Below are positions 1-9,071 of a DNA stretch of 64,000 nt, piece by piece. Position 1 is the first letter of the stretch; the number at the start of each line of letters is the position of its first letter. The translations under genes were made by a program, and so were the position numbers. The DNA lies in the NCBI RefSeq assembly GCF_005938385.1, contig NZ_VCRA01000008.1:124001-188000 (forward strand). The letters run 5' to 3'. The stretch comes from Paenibacillus mesophilus (GTDB lineage Bacteria > Bacillota > Bacilli > Paenibacillales > NBRC-103111). Below the pieces are notes generated by a model that was given only the letters and a program-made list of their open reading frames with translations, was not told the origin of the DNA and did not search any database.

Positions 1-123
1 AATTTGATGGCGGGACTCCTCGGACATGCCGGTCAAGCCGCGGAGTGCCTTGCTTACCGTTTGGACCGACAAGCCCGACTTCACGGACAAGTCTTTCAAT
101 GTGACCGACTTCTTTTTGCGCAT
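1..123 (-). CDS. LacI-family transcriptional regulator, N-terminal fragment (cut by window edge)
   Basis: Read on the minus strand from an ATG at 121-123, 41 codons run open to the window edge. They give a LacI-type DNA-binding helix-turn-helix (VTLKDLSVKSGLSVQTVSKA, then LRGLTGMSEESR). This is clearly paralogous to the start of the LacI gene at 7904 (VTLQSLAAELGLSVHTVSKA, then LRGMPGMSEQTR). The protein would be a cytoplasmic repressor or activator responding to a sugar-like ligand, but the ligand domain lies outside the window. It is divergent from the FAD oxidoreductase at 279, exactly as the LacI gene at 7904 is divergent from the second FAD oxidoreductase, so regulation of that neighbour is likely. 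The start follows a GGGTGAAG-like ribosome site. Family call is sure; specificity unknown. Confidence 0.85.
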   Translation of the reverse strand, partial: MRKKKSVTLKDLSVKSGLSVQTVSKALRGLTGMSEESRHQI

Positions 124-278
124 GTGCTTCACCCGATTCGTTTTCTTCCATCATGCAGCATCATTTTAATAAAAGTTATAGTATTTTTCAACTAGAGTTA
201 AACTTACATTTCTACTTAAAATCAATCTTGTAACCGGATACAGCCATCGATACATAGAAGGCAAAGGAGCAGAGAGCC
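124..278. promoter_or_regulatory. Divergent promoter region between LacI gene and FAD oxidoreductase
   Basis: A 155-base AT-rich gap between divergent genes. It holds short AACTAGAGTT symmetry near 199-208 that could be part of a LacI-family operator, and an AAGGAG ribosome site just before the FAD gene. I could not place -35/-10 boxes with confidence. Confidence 0.45.
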
Positions 279-1832
279 ATGCAAAGCATCGTTTTCGACA
301 AAATGGAGTACGGCGCCGAAACGGCCGCGGCGACGGGTCCGCAGACAATTCACGCGGATTTGTGCGTATACGGGGCAACTTCGGCCGGAATTGCCGCGGC
401 CGTCCAAGCCCGGAGAATGGGCCTAAATGTCGTAATCGCCGATTTCGGCCGCCATCTCGGCGGATTGACGGCTGGCGGACTGGGCGAAACGGACATCGGC
501 AACAAAGCCGCGATTGGGGGGATTGCCCGCGAATTTTATCAAGCGGTCGGCAAGCATTATGGCAGCACGGAGCCGGACGGGACAGCATGGAAGTTCGAAC
601 CGGGCGTAGCAAAACGAATTTTCGAGGACTGGCTTCAAACGGCGCAAGTACCCGTCTATTTCAACCAAAGTCTCGAGAAAGCGGAAATGCGGGAAGGAAA
701 GCTTTTGTGCTTGGTCATGCGGGACGGCAGCCGGTTTAGCGCCTCCGCGTTCATCGACGCCACGTACGAAGGGGATCTGATGGCGCAAGCGGGAGTTTCC
801 TACCATGTCGGGCGGGAAGCGAATTCGGTATACCGGGAGACGCTGAACGGCGTACACTACGGACACCCGAACCACAATTTCAAGGCGTGGGTCGATCCTT
901 ACGTGATCCCGGGAAAGCCGGACAGCGGGCTGCTTCCGGGGGTGACGGACGCTCCGGTGCTGCACCAGGGGCAGGGCGACAAGAGCGTGCAGGCGTACAA
1001 CTTTCGCATCTGCCTGACGAATATGCCCGGCAACCGGATTCCGTTTCCCGAGCCGCCGGGCTACGACCCGGAGACGTTTACGCTGCTGGCCAGGTATATC
1101 CGCGCAGGCGTATGGGACGCCATGAGACTTCACTGCAAGATGCCGAATGGGAAAACCGATCTGAACAATTATGGCGCCGTCTCCACCGATTACATCGGAG
1201 GCAGCGACAACTGGCCGGAAGGCGATACGCTAACCCGGAAGCGCCTGTTCCGCGAACACCTCCACTACAATTTGGGCATGCTGTATTTCCTCAGCCATGA
1301 CGAACGGGTTCCCGAACCGATCCGTCGCGAAGTCGGCGAGTGGGGGCTTCCTGCGGACGAATATGCGGACAGCGGTCTTTGGACGCCGCAATTGTACGTC
1401 CGGGAAGCTCGCCGGATGGTGTCCGAGGTCGTCATGACCGAGCATCACTGCCGCGGGTACGCAGTTGTCGACGATCCGGTCGGCTTGGCGGCTTACAGGA
1501 TGGATTCCCACAACTGCCGCAGGCTCGTCATTGACGGAAGGTGCGTCAACGAGGGCAATGTGGAGGTGCCTCCCGGATCGCCGTATCCGATCTCGTACCG
1601 GGCCATCGTGCCGAGAGGAGAGGAATGCGTCAACCTGCTCGTGCCCGTCTGTTTGTCCGCCTCCCATATCGCCTTCGGTTCAATCCGGATGGAGCCGGTC
1701 TTCATGATTTTGGGCCAGTCGGCGGCGACGGCGGCCGCACTTGCGCTGGAAGCGGGCTGTGCCGTACAGGAGGTGGATTACCGGCAGCTGCGGACCAAGC
1801 TGCTGGAATCCGATCAAGTTCTGGCATATTAA
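279..1832 (+). CDS. FAD-dependent oxidoreductase (FAD_oxidored family), copy 1
   Basis: A 517-residue flavoprotein. The N-terminal Rossmann segment (about residues 26-63) reads VYGATSAGIAAAVQARRMGL, with GATSAG at 32-37 in place of the usual GxGxxG, followed by HLGGLTAGGLGETDIGN, which is typical of the FAD_oxidored (PF12831-like) family. There is no signal peptide, so it acts in the cytoplasm. Such enzymes often sit in polysaccharide-use clusters, but the substrate cannot be read from sequence. The start is fixed by AAGGAG about 10 bases upstream. It is followed after 33 bases by an SBP gene and then a beta-helix gene on the same strand, so it probably leads an operon ending at the terminator near 5226. 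A co-linear paralogue of identical length lies at 6204-7757 on the opposite strand; only a few blocks differ, mainly at the N-terminus. Confidence 0.85.
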   Translation: MQSIVFDKMEYGAETAAATGPQTIHADLCVYGATSAGIAAAVQARRMGLNVVIADFGRHLGGLTAGGLGETDIGNKAAIGGIAREFYQAVGKHYGSTEPDGTAWKFEPGVAKRIFEDWLQTAQVPVYFNQSLEKAEMREGKLLCLVMRDGSRFSASAFIDATYEGDLMAQAGVSYHVGREANSVYRETLNGVHYGHPNHNFKAWVDPYVIPGKPDSGLLPGVTDAPVLHQGQGDKSVQAYNFRICLTNMPGNRIPFPEPPGYDPETFTLLARYIRAGVWDAMRLHCKMPNGKTDLNNYGAVSTDYIGGSDNWPEGDTLTRKRLFREHLHYNLGMLYFLSHDERVPEPIRREVGEWGLPADEYADSGLWTPQLYVREARRMVSEVVMTEHHCRGYAVVDDPVGLAAYRMDSHNCRRLVIDGRCVNEGNVEVPPGSPYPISYRAIVPRGEECVNLLVPVCLSASHIAFGSIRMEPVFMILGQSAATAAALALEAGCAVQEVDYRQLRTKLLESDQVLAY

Positions 1833-1865
1833 AATGGATGAGCAAGAATGAGGAGGATTGCAGCC

Positions 1866-3209
1866 ATGGGAAGAAAACGTTTTGGAGTGCTGATGACGGC
1901 AACGCTAATCGCATTGTCCGCAACCGCATGCGGGGGTGATGCCGGAAATCGGGCGTCTCCGGGCAATGAAGGAGCAGGCGCGCAGCAGCAGCCGTCGGGC
2001 GACAAGCCCGCACAGCCGGTCACTTTGGTTATGCTCCAGGATGGCGCAACCCTAACGAAGGATGAATTCGCCAATCTGATTGCCGCACCTGTGAAAGCGA
2101 AGTACCCGCACATCACGATGGAACTGGCAACTAACGGCAAAGCCGACGAAGGCGTGCAAAACTACATCGCCTCCGGCGAATTCCCAGACTTGATTTTCAG
2201 TACATACCCGCGCATTACGAATCACCGTGAATTGAAGACAGTCGAAGATTTGAATCCGTTTATCGCGAGAAACAAAGTCGATCTGAAACAATACGATCCC
2301 GCCGCTCTCCAAACGGCTCAAGTGTATTCCGGCGACGGGAAATTGTACGGGCTTCCGTTTTCACTCAATTTTACCGCAACGTTTTACAACAAAGACATAT
2401 TCGATAAGTTTGGCGTGCCCTATCCGAAAGAAGGCATGACATGGGACGATGCGCTCGAGACGGCCAAGAAGCTTTCCCGCGTGATGGACGGCATCGAGTA
2501 CAAAGGCGCGTTTGTACAAGGAATCGGTGATGTGTCTACGCAATTGAGCCTGCCTCTCATTGATCCGAAAACAGGCAAAGCCAGCTTGGCCGCTCAGGAT
2601 AGCTGGAAAAGACTGTTCGATCTATACAAAGCGTTCAACGACATTCCGGGAAACAAAAACGCTTCCGCGTCGGCGACATTGAACAACGGATTTCTGAAAG
2701 ATCAAAGCGTCGCGATGGCGATCAGCTACGATGCGCGGATTGCCGCGTTGGAGAAATTGTACGGTACTCCGCAGGACTTCAACTGGGATCTGACCCAGTT
2801 CCCGAGCTTCAAGGAAAAGCCGAATACGACCGTCGCGTCGTCCGGTCACTTCCTTTTGATGTCGTCGCTTGGCAAGCACAAGGAAGAAGCGTTCAAGGTG
2901 ATCGAATTGCTTGGCTCGCCCGGCGTTCAGAAATTGATTACTGACCATGGCCGATTCACCGCACTTAACGATCAGTCGATCAAAGAGATGTACGGTCGCA
3001 ACATGAAATCGCTGCAGGGCAAAAACATCAAAGCCGTCTTCAAAAGTCAATTCGCCGCACCGGTTCCGCCGCATAAAAATGCCGCCTTTGTCTTGCCGCA
3101 TGTGAACACCGCGCTGACACGAGCAATCAATGGAGAAATCGATGTCAACACCGCCATCCGTGAGGCGGAGGAGGCCGCAAACAAGGAAATTTGCGAAAAA
3201 GGAAACTGA
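1866..3209 (+). CDS. Extracellular solute-binding lipoprotein (sugar ABC type), no permease nearby
   Basis: A 447-residue SBP of the carbohydrate ABC type. The start is the ATG at 1866, because AGGAGG at 1851-1856 lies 9 bases upstream; an earlier in-frame ATG overlaps that ribosome site. A signal peptide (RKRFGVLMTATLIALSA) ends in a lipobox-like TAC with the lipidated Cys at about residue 22. The body carries the family blocks PDLIFSTYPRI, NKDIFDKFGVPYPKEGMTWD and a C-terminal INTAIREAEEAANK-like helix (here DVNTAIREAEEAANK). It should bind an oligosaccharide outside the membrane. It lies between the FAD oxidoreductase and a Tat-exported beta-helix protein and no permease or ATPase gene is adjacent, which is unusual for this family. 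Family call sure; ligand unknown. Confidence 0.88.
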   Translation: MGRKRFGVLMTATLIALSATACGGDAGNRASPGNEGAGAQQQPSGDKPAQPVTLVMLQDGATLTKDEFANLIAAPVKAKYPHITMELATNGKADEGVQNYIASGEFPDLIFSTYPRITNHRELKTVEDLNPFIARNKVDLKQYDPAALQTAQVYSGDGKLYGLPFSLNFTATFYNKDIFDKFGVPYPKEGMTWDDALETAKKLSRVMDGIEYKGAFVQGIGDVSTQLSLPLIDPKTGKASLAAQDSWKRLFDLYKAFNDIPGNKNASASATLNNGFLKDQSVAMAISYDARIAALEKLYGTPQDFNWDLTQFPSFKEKPNTTVASSGHFLLMSSLGKHKEEAFKVIELLGSPGVQKLITDHGRFTALNDQSIKEMYGRNMKSLQGKNIKAVFKSQFAAPVPPHKNAAFVLPHVNTALTRAINGEIDVNTAIREAEEAANKEICEKGN

Positions 3210-3249
3210 TACCTTGTCAAAAGTCAAGCCCCAGAAGGAGGAATTTGCT

Positions 3250-5211
3250 ATGACCAACCGTATCCAGCCAAACGATCCTTCGACGAGTCAACAAGAACTT
3301 GCTCCCGCTCCCTCGCCTCGTCCGATTAGCCGACGCAAGCTGCTCGCCGCATTCGGTGCAACCGGTATCGCTGCAACGTCGACCATGCTGTGGAAAGGAA
3401 ATGATGCCTCGTCGGTATTCGCTCAAGTCTACAGCTCCGACAACGGAAAGGGACATTGGAAAGACTTGCTTTATCTCGATGCGTTGCACTTCTGCCTCGC
3501 CGTGACGGTTGAAGAGCTTCGGGCATTAACGGAGCCGGATGCGGCAATCGCCTATTATGTAACCAATCCGGGGCAAGAGGGCTTCTTCCGGTACGACCCG
3601 GCGGATACAACGGCCGCGGACAACACGGGGACCGTACTCGTCTCCTCGAACGGCAAACGATTCAAGCGCGATATCGTCGATGTCATTGTTGCATCCTGGT
3701 TCGGCACCAAGTCGGACGGCGTTACCGCGGATACGGCCGCGCTCCAAGCTGCACTGCAAGCGGCACAAGGGAAAACATTGTACATTCCGAAGCAGCGCGG
3801 TCCGTATTATTTGAGCGGCCAATTGTTCGTACCCGGCAACACGACGATTGAATTCGAACCGGGCACCATTGTGCAGGCGGTGGACACGTTAAGCCGCGTA
3901 GCCCCCTACGAACGTCTGCTGCGCCTCAAAATGGTCGAGAATGTCCATATCCGGGGCAATGGCGCAACACTGCGCATGAACAAAGCCGCCTATACGAGCG
4001 GCGAGCAGGCTCACTGCATCGATGTCAGCGGATCGCGCAACGTCGTCATCGAAAACCTGAACTGCAACGACAGCGGCGGCGATGGCTTCTATGTCGGCGC
4101 GTATGATGTGGTCAGCGGGTTCGCTTCCTGCAAAAACATCGTGCTGCGCAACTGCTCCGCGGACAACAACCGGCGACAAGGCTTGTCCGTCATTTCAGTG
4201 GACGGCCTGCTCGTGGAAAACTGCCGTTTCACAAATACGAAAGGGACCGCCCCGGAAGCCGGTGTCGATCTGGAGCCGAACGGGCAAAGCCAACCGCTGC
4301 GCAACATCCGTTTTGTGAACTGTTTGGCGCAAGGCAACGCCGGCTCCGGTTTCCTGACTGCGCTGCTCAAGCCGACCCGGCAGTCCCCGCTCATTGATGT
4401 GACATTCGAGGGCTGCACGACGCGCGGCAACCTTTACGGCTTTGTAGTCAATAACGCGGGCGAAGGCGTTAATGCGCCGCAGGGCGAGATCCGAATGATC
4501 GACTGTACTGCCGAAGAAGCCCTTTCATCGGGATTCTGGGATATTGCCAACTCGGCCGACAGCATTCGTCGTTCCTATATCCGTTGCCGGGCGATCAACT
4601 GCCAAGTGACCGAAACGCCGGACAGCAAGTATGGATTCAGCTCGTCGTTTGTGATCACGAATGCGGATTCGAGGGTGCGAACAGTTATCGGCAATGCGGA
4701 ATATATCGACTGCCAGTCGATCGATACACGCCCTGCGCCACTAGTAAAGCATGGATTCGCCTTAAAAAAGCGGACCGCGCAAAAAATTAGCAATGTGCGT
4801 TATTTCAACTGTACTACGATCGGCGGCAATCAAAATACGTATTTGATCGATTCAGCCGCAGAACATATTTCAGCTGTCAATCAACCGCAATTGATTTACA
4901 CTGTCGCCGCGTCCACTGCCATTGCCTATGACCGGATCGGTTCCAAAATCACCAACAAGCCTGCTACCTCAGCAGCCGTTATGTCTTTGCCGGTTCCAAA
5001 ACCCGGGATGGCATTTACTTTCATCGTGGATGCTGCGCATCGCCTTGCTCTGCAAGCACACTCGCCGGGTGACATTGTGACACCGGCCGGTGCGAAATCG
5101 GTCATCGCCTGCGCCGCGCCAGGAAGTTCCGTTACGCTGATGGGGCGCGACGATTACAAGTGGGAGATCGCATCCGTTGTCGGCGATTGGCTGACGGACA
5201 GTCAGGTTTAG
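3250..5211 (+). CDS. Tat-exported right-handed beta-helix protein (Pectate_lyase_3-like), copy 1
   Basis: A 653-residue protein starting at ATG 3250, preceded by AGAAGGAGGAA; the open frame extends further upstream into the SBP gene without a ribosome site. A twin-arginine signal (ISRRKLLAAFGATGIAATS, RR at residues 28-29) predicts folded export. Residues about 85-160 form a linker with YYVTNPGQEGFF, DNTGTVLVSS and RFKR, then WFGTKSDGVTADTAALQAA, the usual entry to the Pectate_lyase_3 / GH28-like helix. Repeated short strands follow (NVHIRGNGATL, NVVIENLNCNDSGGDG, NIVLRNCSADN). Such proteins are polysaccharide lyases, hydrolases or adhesins; the substrate cannot be stated. The linker is shared with the proteins at 12344 and 17782. 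Last gene of the operon beginning at 279. Confidence 0.85.
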   Translation: MTNRIQPNDPSTSQQELAPAPSPRPISRRKLLAAFGATGIAATSTMLWKGNDASSVFAQVYSSDNGKGHWKDLLYLDALHFCLAVTVEELRALTEPDAAIAYYVTNPGQEGFFRYDPADTTAADNTGTVLVSSNGKRFKRDIVDVIVASWFGTKSDGVTADTAALQAALQAAQGKTLYIPKQRGPYYLSGQLFVPGNTTIEFEPGTIVQAVDTLSRVAPYERLLRLKMVENVHIRGNGATLRMNKAAYTSGEQAHCIDVSGSRNVVIENLNCNDSGGDGFYVGAYDVVSGFASCKNIVLRNCSADNNRRQGLSVISVDGLLVENCRFTNTKGTAPEAGVDLEPNGQSQPLRNIRFVNCLAQGNAGSGFLTALLKPTRQSPLIDVTFEGCTTRGNLYGFVVNNAGEGVNAPQGEIRMIDCTAEEALSSGFWDIANSADSIRRSYIRCRAINCQVTETPDSKYGFSSSFVITNADSRVRTVIGNAEYIDCQSIDTRPAPLVKHGFALKKRTAQKISNVRYFNCTTIGGNQNTYLIDSAAEHISAVNQPQLIYTVAASTAIAYDRIGSKITNKPATSAAVMSLPVPKPGMAFTFIVDAAHRLALQAHSPGDIVTPAGAKSVIACAAPGSSVTLMGRDDYKWEIASVVGDWLTDSQV

Positions 5212-5225
5212 CAACGACTTAACCA

Positions 5226-5266
5226 ACAAGCGGTACAGGATACCCCCTGCACCGCTTGTCTTGTTT
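5226..5266 (+). terminator. Rho-independent terminator
   Basis: ACAAGCGGT (5226-5234) pairs with ACCGCTTGT (5251-5259), extended inside by CAGG/CCTG, followed by CTTGTTT. It closes the plus-strand operon 279-5211 and lies between convergent genes. Confidence 0.75.
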
Positions 5267-5270
5267 CGAT

Positions 5271-6155
5271 TCATATGCGCGCTATGACGGATTTCGCGTA
5301 TTCCGACGGGGCGGTTCCTGTCCACTTCTTGAAGTCCTTCGAGAAGTAATGGATGCTGCAATAGCCGAGCAGCTCGGCGATTTCCGAATAATTGTACGTT
5401 TCTTCGCGGATAAGCGCTTTTGCTTTGGCGATTTTCAGCTTGCGGACGTATTCCATGACGCTGCAGCCGGTAGAACGTTTGAAGATGGCGCCGAGATGCG
5501 TCCGGCTAAGCGCGAACGTGCGGCAGATGCGGTCGAGACAAAGCTCGGAAATGTCCGTTCGCTCGATGTAATCGACGATTTTTTGCGCGATATCGGTTTC
5601 CTGGTGCTCCTTTTGTACGGAGGAAAGCTTGCCGCCCGCTTCCGTCGGTGCGTTTTTGCGCAGCAGACGGATGAACAAAATTTCCAGCTGATTTCTCACC
5701 AGCTGCTCCTGCCCGATTGACGATCGGGATTGCCGGACGGCGGACTCCTGCCGGCGGAGCGGAACAACGGGCTCGAGATGATACAAGCCTTCCCGGACGA
5801 TATCGGTCAGCAAGCGGCGTTCGGCATCGCCGAGACGGAACGGGGTCCGCAGCAGATCGTTCATCGCCTCCGACGCACATTCGAACCCGACAATCAGCAG
5901 ATTGGGCGGGATGCGAACGTGAGCCGTGCCGCCATGCCGTTCCCCGGGCGGGTAAAACACGGTATCTCCCTGCTTCAGCTGCACAGATCCCGTGTCCGAA
6001 ACCGCGGCGAATTCTCCTTTGTCGACGTACACCATCTCCCAGTAAGGATACGACTGCCCAATGGTTGAAAATTGCTTCGGAAGCTCCCGGTAATGGAATG
6101 TTACAATGTTGTCGATTTCAATCACGCGATCCATCTTCTTCATCGCCAATTCCAT
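5271..6155 (-). CDS. AraC-family transcriptional regulator
   Basis: A 294-residue regulator. The N-terminal half has a cupin-like sensor (YWEMVYVDKGEF, then GDTVFYPPGERHGG). The C-terminal ~100 residues carry two AraC helix-turn-helix units (LCLDRICRTFALSRTHLGAI and SEIAELLGYCSIHYFSKDFK, ending in the typical WTGTAPSEYAK). It should bind a carbohydrate-derived signal and activate nearby genes. It starts 48 bases after the second FAD oxidoreductase on the same strand, so the two are probably co-transcribed. The start ATG follows AAAGGGGAA; a second in-frame ATG four codons later is possible. Family call sure; target genes are inferred from position only. Confidence 0.88.
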   Translation of the reverse strand: MELAMKKMDRVIEIDNIVTFHYRELPKQFSTIGQSYPYWEMVYVDKGEFAAVSDTGSVQLKQGDTVFYPPGERHGGTAHVRIPPNLLIVGFECASEAMNDLLRTPFRLGDAERRLLTDIVREGLYHLEPVVPLRRQESAVRQSRSSIGQEQLVRNQLEILFIRLLRKNAPTEAGGKLSSVQKEHQETDIAQKIVDYIERTDISELCLDRICRTFALSRTHLGAIFKRSTGCSVMEYVRKLKIAKAKALIREETYNYSEIAELLGYCSIHYFSKDFKKWTGTAPSEYAKSVIARI

Positions 6156-6203
6156 TTCTGCGTTCCCCTTTCCTTGTTCATCGGTTTAAGCGACCTGCCG
6201 ACT

Positions 6204-7757
6204 TTAGCTCCAATCCAAAATTTGCCCGTCCTGCAACAGCCGTTCGCGAAGCTTCCCGTAATCGACATCTTGAAGGGCGCATTGCGCTTCGAGCGCCAAA
6301 GCGGCCGCGGTCGCCGCCGACTGTCCCAATATCATGAACACCGGTTCCATCCGGATCGAGCCGAAGGCGATATGTGAAGCGGACAAGCAGACGGGAACGC
6401 ACAAGTTGACGCATTCGTCTCCCCTCGGCACGATCGATCGGTATGAAATCGGAAACGGCGCGACCAACGCGGTTTCCACATTGCCTTCGTTGATGCAGCG
6501 CCCACCCACGACAAGCCTTCGACAATTGTGGGAATCCATCGTGTAGGCGGCCAGACCGACAGAATCCGCGGTTTTCTCGTAGCTTCGGCAGTGCCGCTCG
6601 GTCATGACGACGTCGGATATCATCCGCCGCGCTTCCCGCACGTAGAGCTGCGGCGTCCAATTTCCAGTTAGCACGTATTCGTCGGCGGGAAGGCCCCATG
6701 CCGCCACTTCATTGCGAATGGAGAGCGGGACCCTCTCGTCATGGCACAAAAAATAAAGCATCCCCAAATTGTAGTTGTAATGCTCCTGGAACAACCGTTC
6801 CCGGGTCGCATAATCGCCGTCGGGCCATTCGTAATTGCGTCCGATAAAATCGGTGGAAACGGCGCCGAAGTTGTTCAAATCCGTCTTGCGCGTCGGCTTC
6901 ATCACTTTGTGCAGCTTGAGCGCGTCCCATACCCCGGATTGGATGTACCGGGCGAGCAAAGCGTAGTCGTCCGGATCGTAGTGCGGAGGCCGGGGAAACG
7001 GCAGCCTGTTGTCCGGATCGTCCGTCAGGCATATCCGGAAATTGTAAGCCTGCACGCAGGAGTCGCCCTGCCCTTGCGACATCGGCTCGGCATCGGTCAC
7101 ACCGCGCAGCAGTCCGCTGTCCGGCTTGCCGGGCACGACATACGGGTCGATCCATGTTTTGAAATTATGGTTCGGGTGGCCGAAGTGAACGCCATTCAGC
7201 GTCTCCCTGTATACATCGTTCGCTTCTCTGCCGACGTGGTACGAGACGCCCGCGAGCGCCATCAGATCGCCTTCGTATGTGGCGTCGATAAACATCCCCG
7301 CTTCGAACGCGTCGCCGTTCTCCATCACGATCCGCTTAATCCGCCCGCCAGCGGCATCGACCCGTTGTAAATGACGTTCGGGATATACGTCCACCTCCGC
7401 CTGTTCCAACCATTCCTTGTATATTTGGGAAGCGACCTTCGGCTCGAACAGCCAGTGCGTGCCGCCGTTTTCGTTCACCCCATAGCGGGTCCCGAGAGCG
7501 CGGTAAAACTCGCGGGAAATGCCGCCGATCGCCCCTTTGTTGCCGATATCCGTCGCCCCCAGCCCGCCGGTTGTCAAGCCGCCGATGTGCGAGCCGAATT
7601 CCGCGATGACGGCTTTGAGCCCCATGCGCGAAGCTTGCACGGCCGCGGCAATTCCCGCGGAGGATGCCCCGTAAATGCACACATCCGCACGGACCGTTTG
7701 CGGCTTGGCGGCGACCGGAGTCGGTTTGTAATACTTGACGGTATGAAAGTCGATCAT
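6204..7757 (-). CDS. FAD-dependent oxidoreductase (FAD_oxidored family), copy 2
   Basis: A 517-residue paralogue of the gene at 279, same length and same block order (CIYGASSAGIAAAVQASRMG, SHIGGLTTGGLGATDIGN, DATYEGDLMALAGVSYHVGR). The Gly-rich FAD-binding segment is GASSAG near residues 29-34. It is cytoplasmic, with no signal peptide. Transcription runs leftward, with an AraC gene behind it. It is divergent from the LacI gene at 7904, mirroring copy 1 and its LacI gene at the left edge. Start ATG is preceded by AAAGGGGAAATACG. Function within carbohydrate metabolism is inferred from context; the substrate is unknown. Confidence 0.85.
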   Translation of the reverse strand: MIDFHTVKYYKPTPVAAKPQTVRADVCIYGASSAGIAAAVQASRMGLKAVIAEFGSHIGGLTTGGLGATDIGNKGAIGGISREFYRALGTRYGVNENGGTHWLFEPKVASQIYKEWLEQAEVDVYPERHLQRVDAAGGRIKRIVMENGDAFEAGMFIDATYEGDLMALAGVSYHVGREANDVYRETLNGVHFGHPNHNFKTWIDPYVVPGKPDSGLLRGVTDAEPMSQGQGDSCVQAYNFRICLTDDPDNRLPFPRPPHYDPDDYALLARYIQSGVWDALKLHKVMKPTRKTDLNNFGAVSTDFIGRNYEWPDGDYATRERLFQEHYNYNLGMLYFLCHDERVPLSIRNEVAAWGLPADEYVLTGNWTPQLYVREARRMISDVVMTERHCRSYEKTADSVGLAAYTMDSHNCRRLVVGGRCINEGNVETALVAPFPISYRSIVPRGDECVNLCVPVCLSASHIAFGSIRMEPVFMILGQSAATAAALALEAQCALQDVDYGKLRERLLQDGQILDWS

Positions 7758-7829
7758 GAACGTATTTCCCCTTTGCTTGTATGTAATGTAGGTTCGATAT
7801 ACATTCAGTATACTTTCGTTTTGGTTATT

Positions 7830-7865
7830 ATTTTAGTTGCATTTTTGTTTCATCTAAAATAGTAT
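7830..7865. promoter_or_regulatory. LacI-gene promoter overlapping an inverted repeat (likely operator)
   Basis: On the plus strand TTGCAT (7837-7842), a 17-base spacer, and TAGTAT (7860-7865) form a good -35/-10 pair for the gene at 7904. An imperfect inverted repeat, ATTTTAGTTGCAT (7830-7842) against TTTCATCTAAAAT (7848-7860), covers the -35 and reaches the -10. The same stretch read leftward offers TTTAGA-17-TAAAAT for the FAD gene. A repressor bound here would shut both directions; this is inference. Confidence 0.5.
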
Positions 7866-7903
7866 GAATGTAACTTGCATCTTTCCATAATCGGAGGCGC
7901 TTT

Positions 7904-8950
7904 ATGCCCAGAAAAAAATCGGTCACTTTGCAAAGCCTCGCCGCGGAGCTCGGCTTGTCCGTCCATACGGTGTCGAAGGCGCTGCGCGGCATGCCGGGCA
8001 TGTCCGAGCAAACCCGGCACGAAGTGCTCTCGACCGCGAGGAAATTCGGGTACCGGACCAAAGATCAAGAGCACAGTCTCGCCGTTGAGCATATTCCGCT
8101 TTTCCCGAACCGCCAACGCAAATTCAAGCTCGTCTTTACCGGCGTCTCCGGCTTTTCCAGGCTGAATCAGATTTTGGTCGGGGGGGTGCAGGAGAAGCTG
8201 TCCGAATACGGCCATACGATCGACATGGTGATGGTCCCCGCTTCCGGATCGAGGGCGGAAACGTTCGAAGCTTGGGCGGAGCAGAACAACCTGATGTACG
8301 CAGACGGCGTCTTCATTCCGCCGATGATCGATCCGACCGTCGAGGATTTACTGCTGAAGCTCCCGCTGCCGCGCATGCTGCTCAACTTCCCGTCCGCCGC
8401 CTGCGAGGCGGACAGTGTCATCTGGGACGTCGGCACCGCCATTCGCCAGTCCGTGCGTCATCTGGTAGCGAGCGGACACCGGAACATTTTGTACATGGGC
8501 AACATTTCCGGTCACCGCGGGTTTCGGCTGCGCTGGCAGTCGTTCGTGGAATCGATGAAGGAAGCGGGGCTGGATGCGGCTCCGGACGGCCACATCACGC
8601 ATGGAATTCCGGATCAGGAAGTCTTGATCACGCAAGTAAAAAACAAGCTGTCGTCGCTGGGAGCTACGGCGATCCTGAATGCCATCCACCAAAATCTCGC
8701 TTGGATCTACCATGCCTGCAGTGCGTCGGGCAAACGGATTCCCGACGATTATTCCCTGATTAGCTTGCAGCACGAGCCGAACGAGTTCGTACCGCAGCTG
8801 ACGCGTCCTTTGCTGCCCATATACGAAACCGGTGTTCGCGCTGCGGAGCGGATGCTGTGGCGGCTCGCCAACCCGAGCCTCCCCTACGAGCATTTGATGC
8901 TGCAGGGGACGTTCTTCGAAGGGGATACGGTAAGGCCGTTGCGGGCGTAG
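7904..8950 (+). CDS. LacI-family transcriptional regulator
   Basis: A 348-residue regulator with an N-terminal helix-turn-helix (residues 7-30, VTLQSLAAELGLSVHTVSKA) and a periplasmic-binding-protein-like ligand domain (for example KLVFTGVSGFSRLNQILVGG, later YSLISLQHEPNEF). The start ATG follows CGGAGGCGC. It is divergent from FAD oxidoreductase copy 2 and ends before a hairpin terminator. Its HTH closely matches the LacI fragment at the left window edge, so the two regulators may recognise related operators. The inducer is probably a sugar or sugar derivative; not determinable from sequence. Confidence 0.9.
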   Translation: MPRKKSVTLQSLAAELGLSVHTVSKALRGMPGMSEQTRHEVLSTARKFGYRTKDQEHSLAVEHIPLFPNRQRKFKLVFTGVSGFSRLNQILVGGVQEKLSEYGHTIDMVMVPASGSRAETFEAWAEQNNLMYADGVFIPPMIDPTVEDLLLKLPLPRMLLNFPSAACEADSVIWDVGTAIRQSVRHLVASGHRNILYMGNISGHRGFRLRWQSFVESMKEAGLDAAPDGHITHGIPDQEVLITQVKNKLSSLGATAILNAIHQNLAWIYHACSASGKRIPDDYSLISLQHEPNEFVPQLTRPLLPIYETGVRAAERMLWRLANPSLPYEHLMLQGTFFEGDTVRPLRA

Positions 8951-8973
8951 ATCGTGATCTAGCGCCGGTAAGA

Positions 8974-9018
8974 AAAAAGAGATTGCATCCGGTTTCTGCC
9001 GGATTGCAATCTCTTTTT
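8974..9018. terminator. Bidirectional terminator hairpin
   Basis: AAAAAGAGATTGCATCCGG (8974-8992), loop TTTCTG, then CCGGATTGCAATCTCTTTTT (8999-9018), with one bulged base. A-run and T-run flank it, so it can stop both the LacI gene (plus) and the DUF4838 gene (minus). Confidence 0.85.
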
Positions 9019-9071
9019 GATTGAATTATGCGAAGCCAATTTCTGTAGTTAACGGGGGCTCCCTGACGCCG

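Noticed and set aside
4..195. 63-codon plus-strand frame at the left edge
   Set aside because: It is opposite the LacI helix-turn-helix coding region read from 123 to 1.
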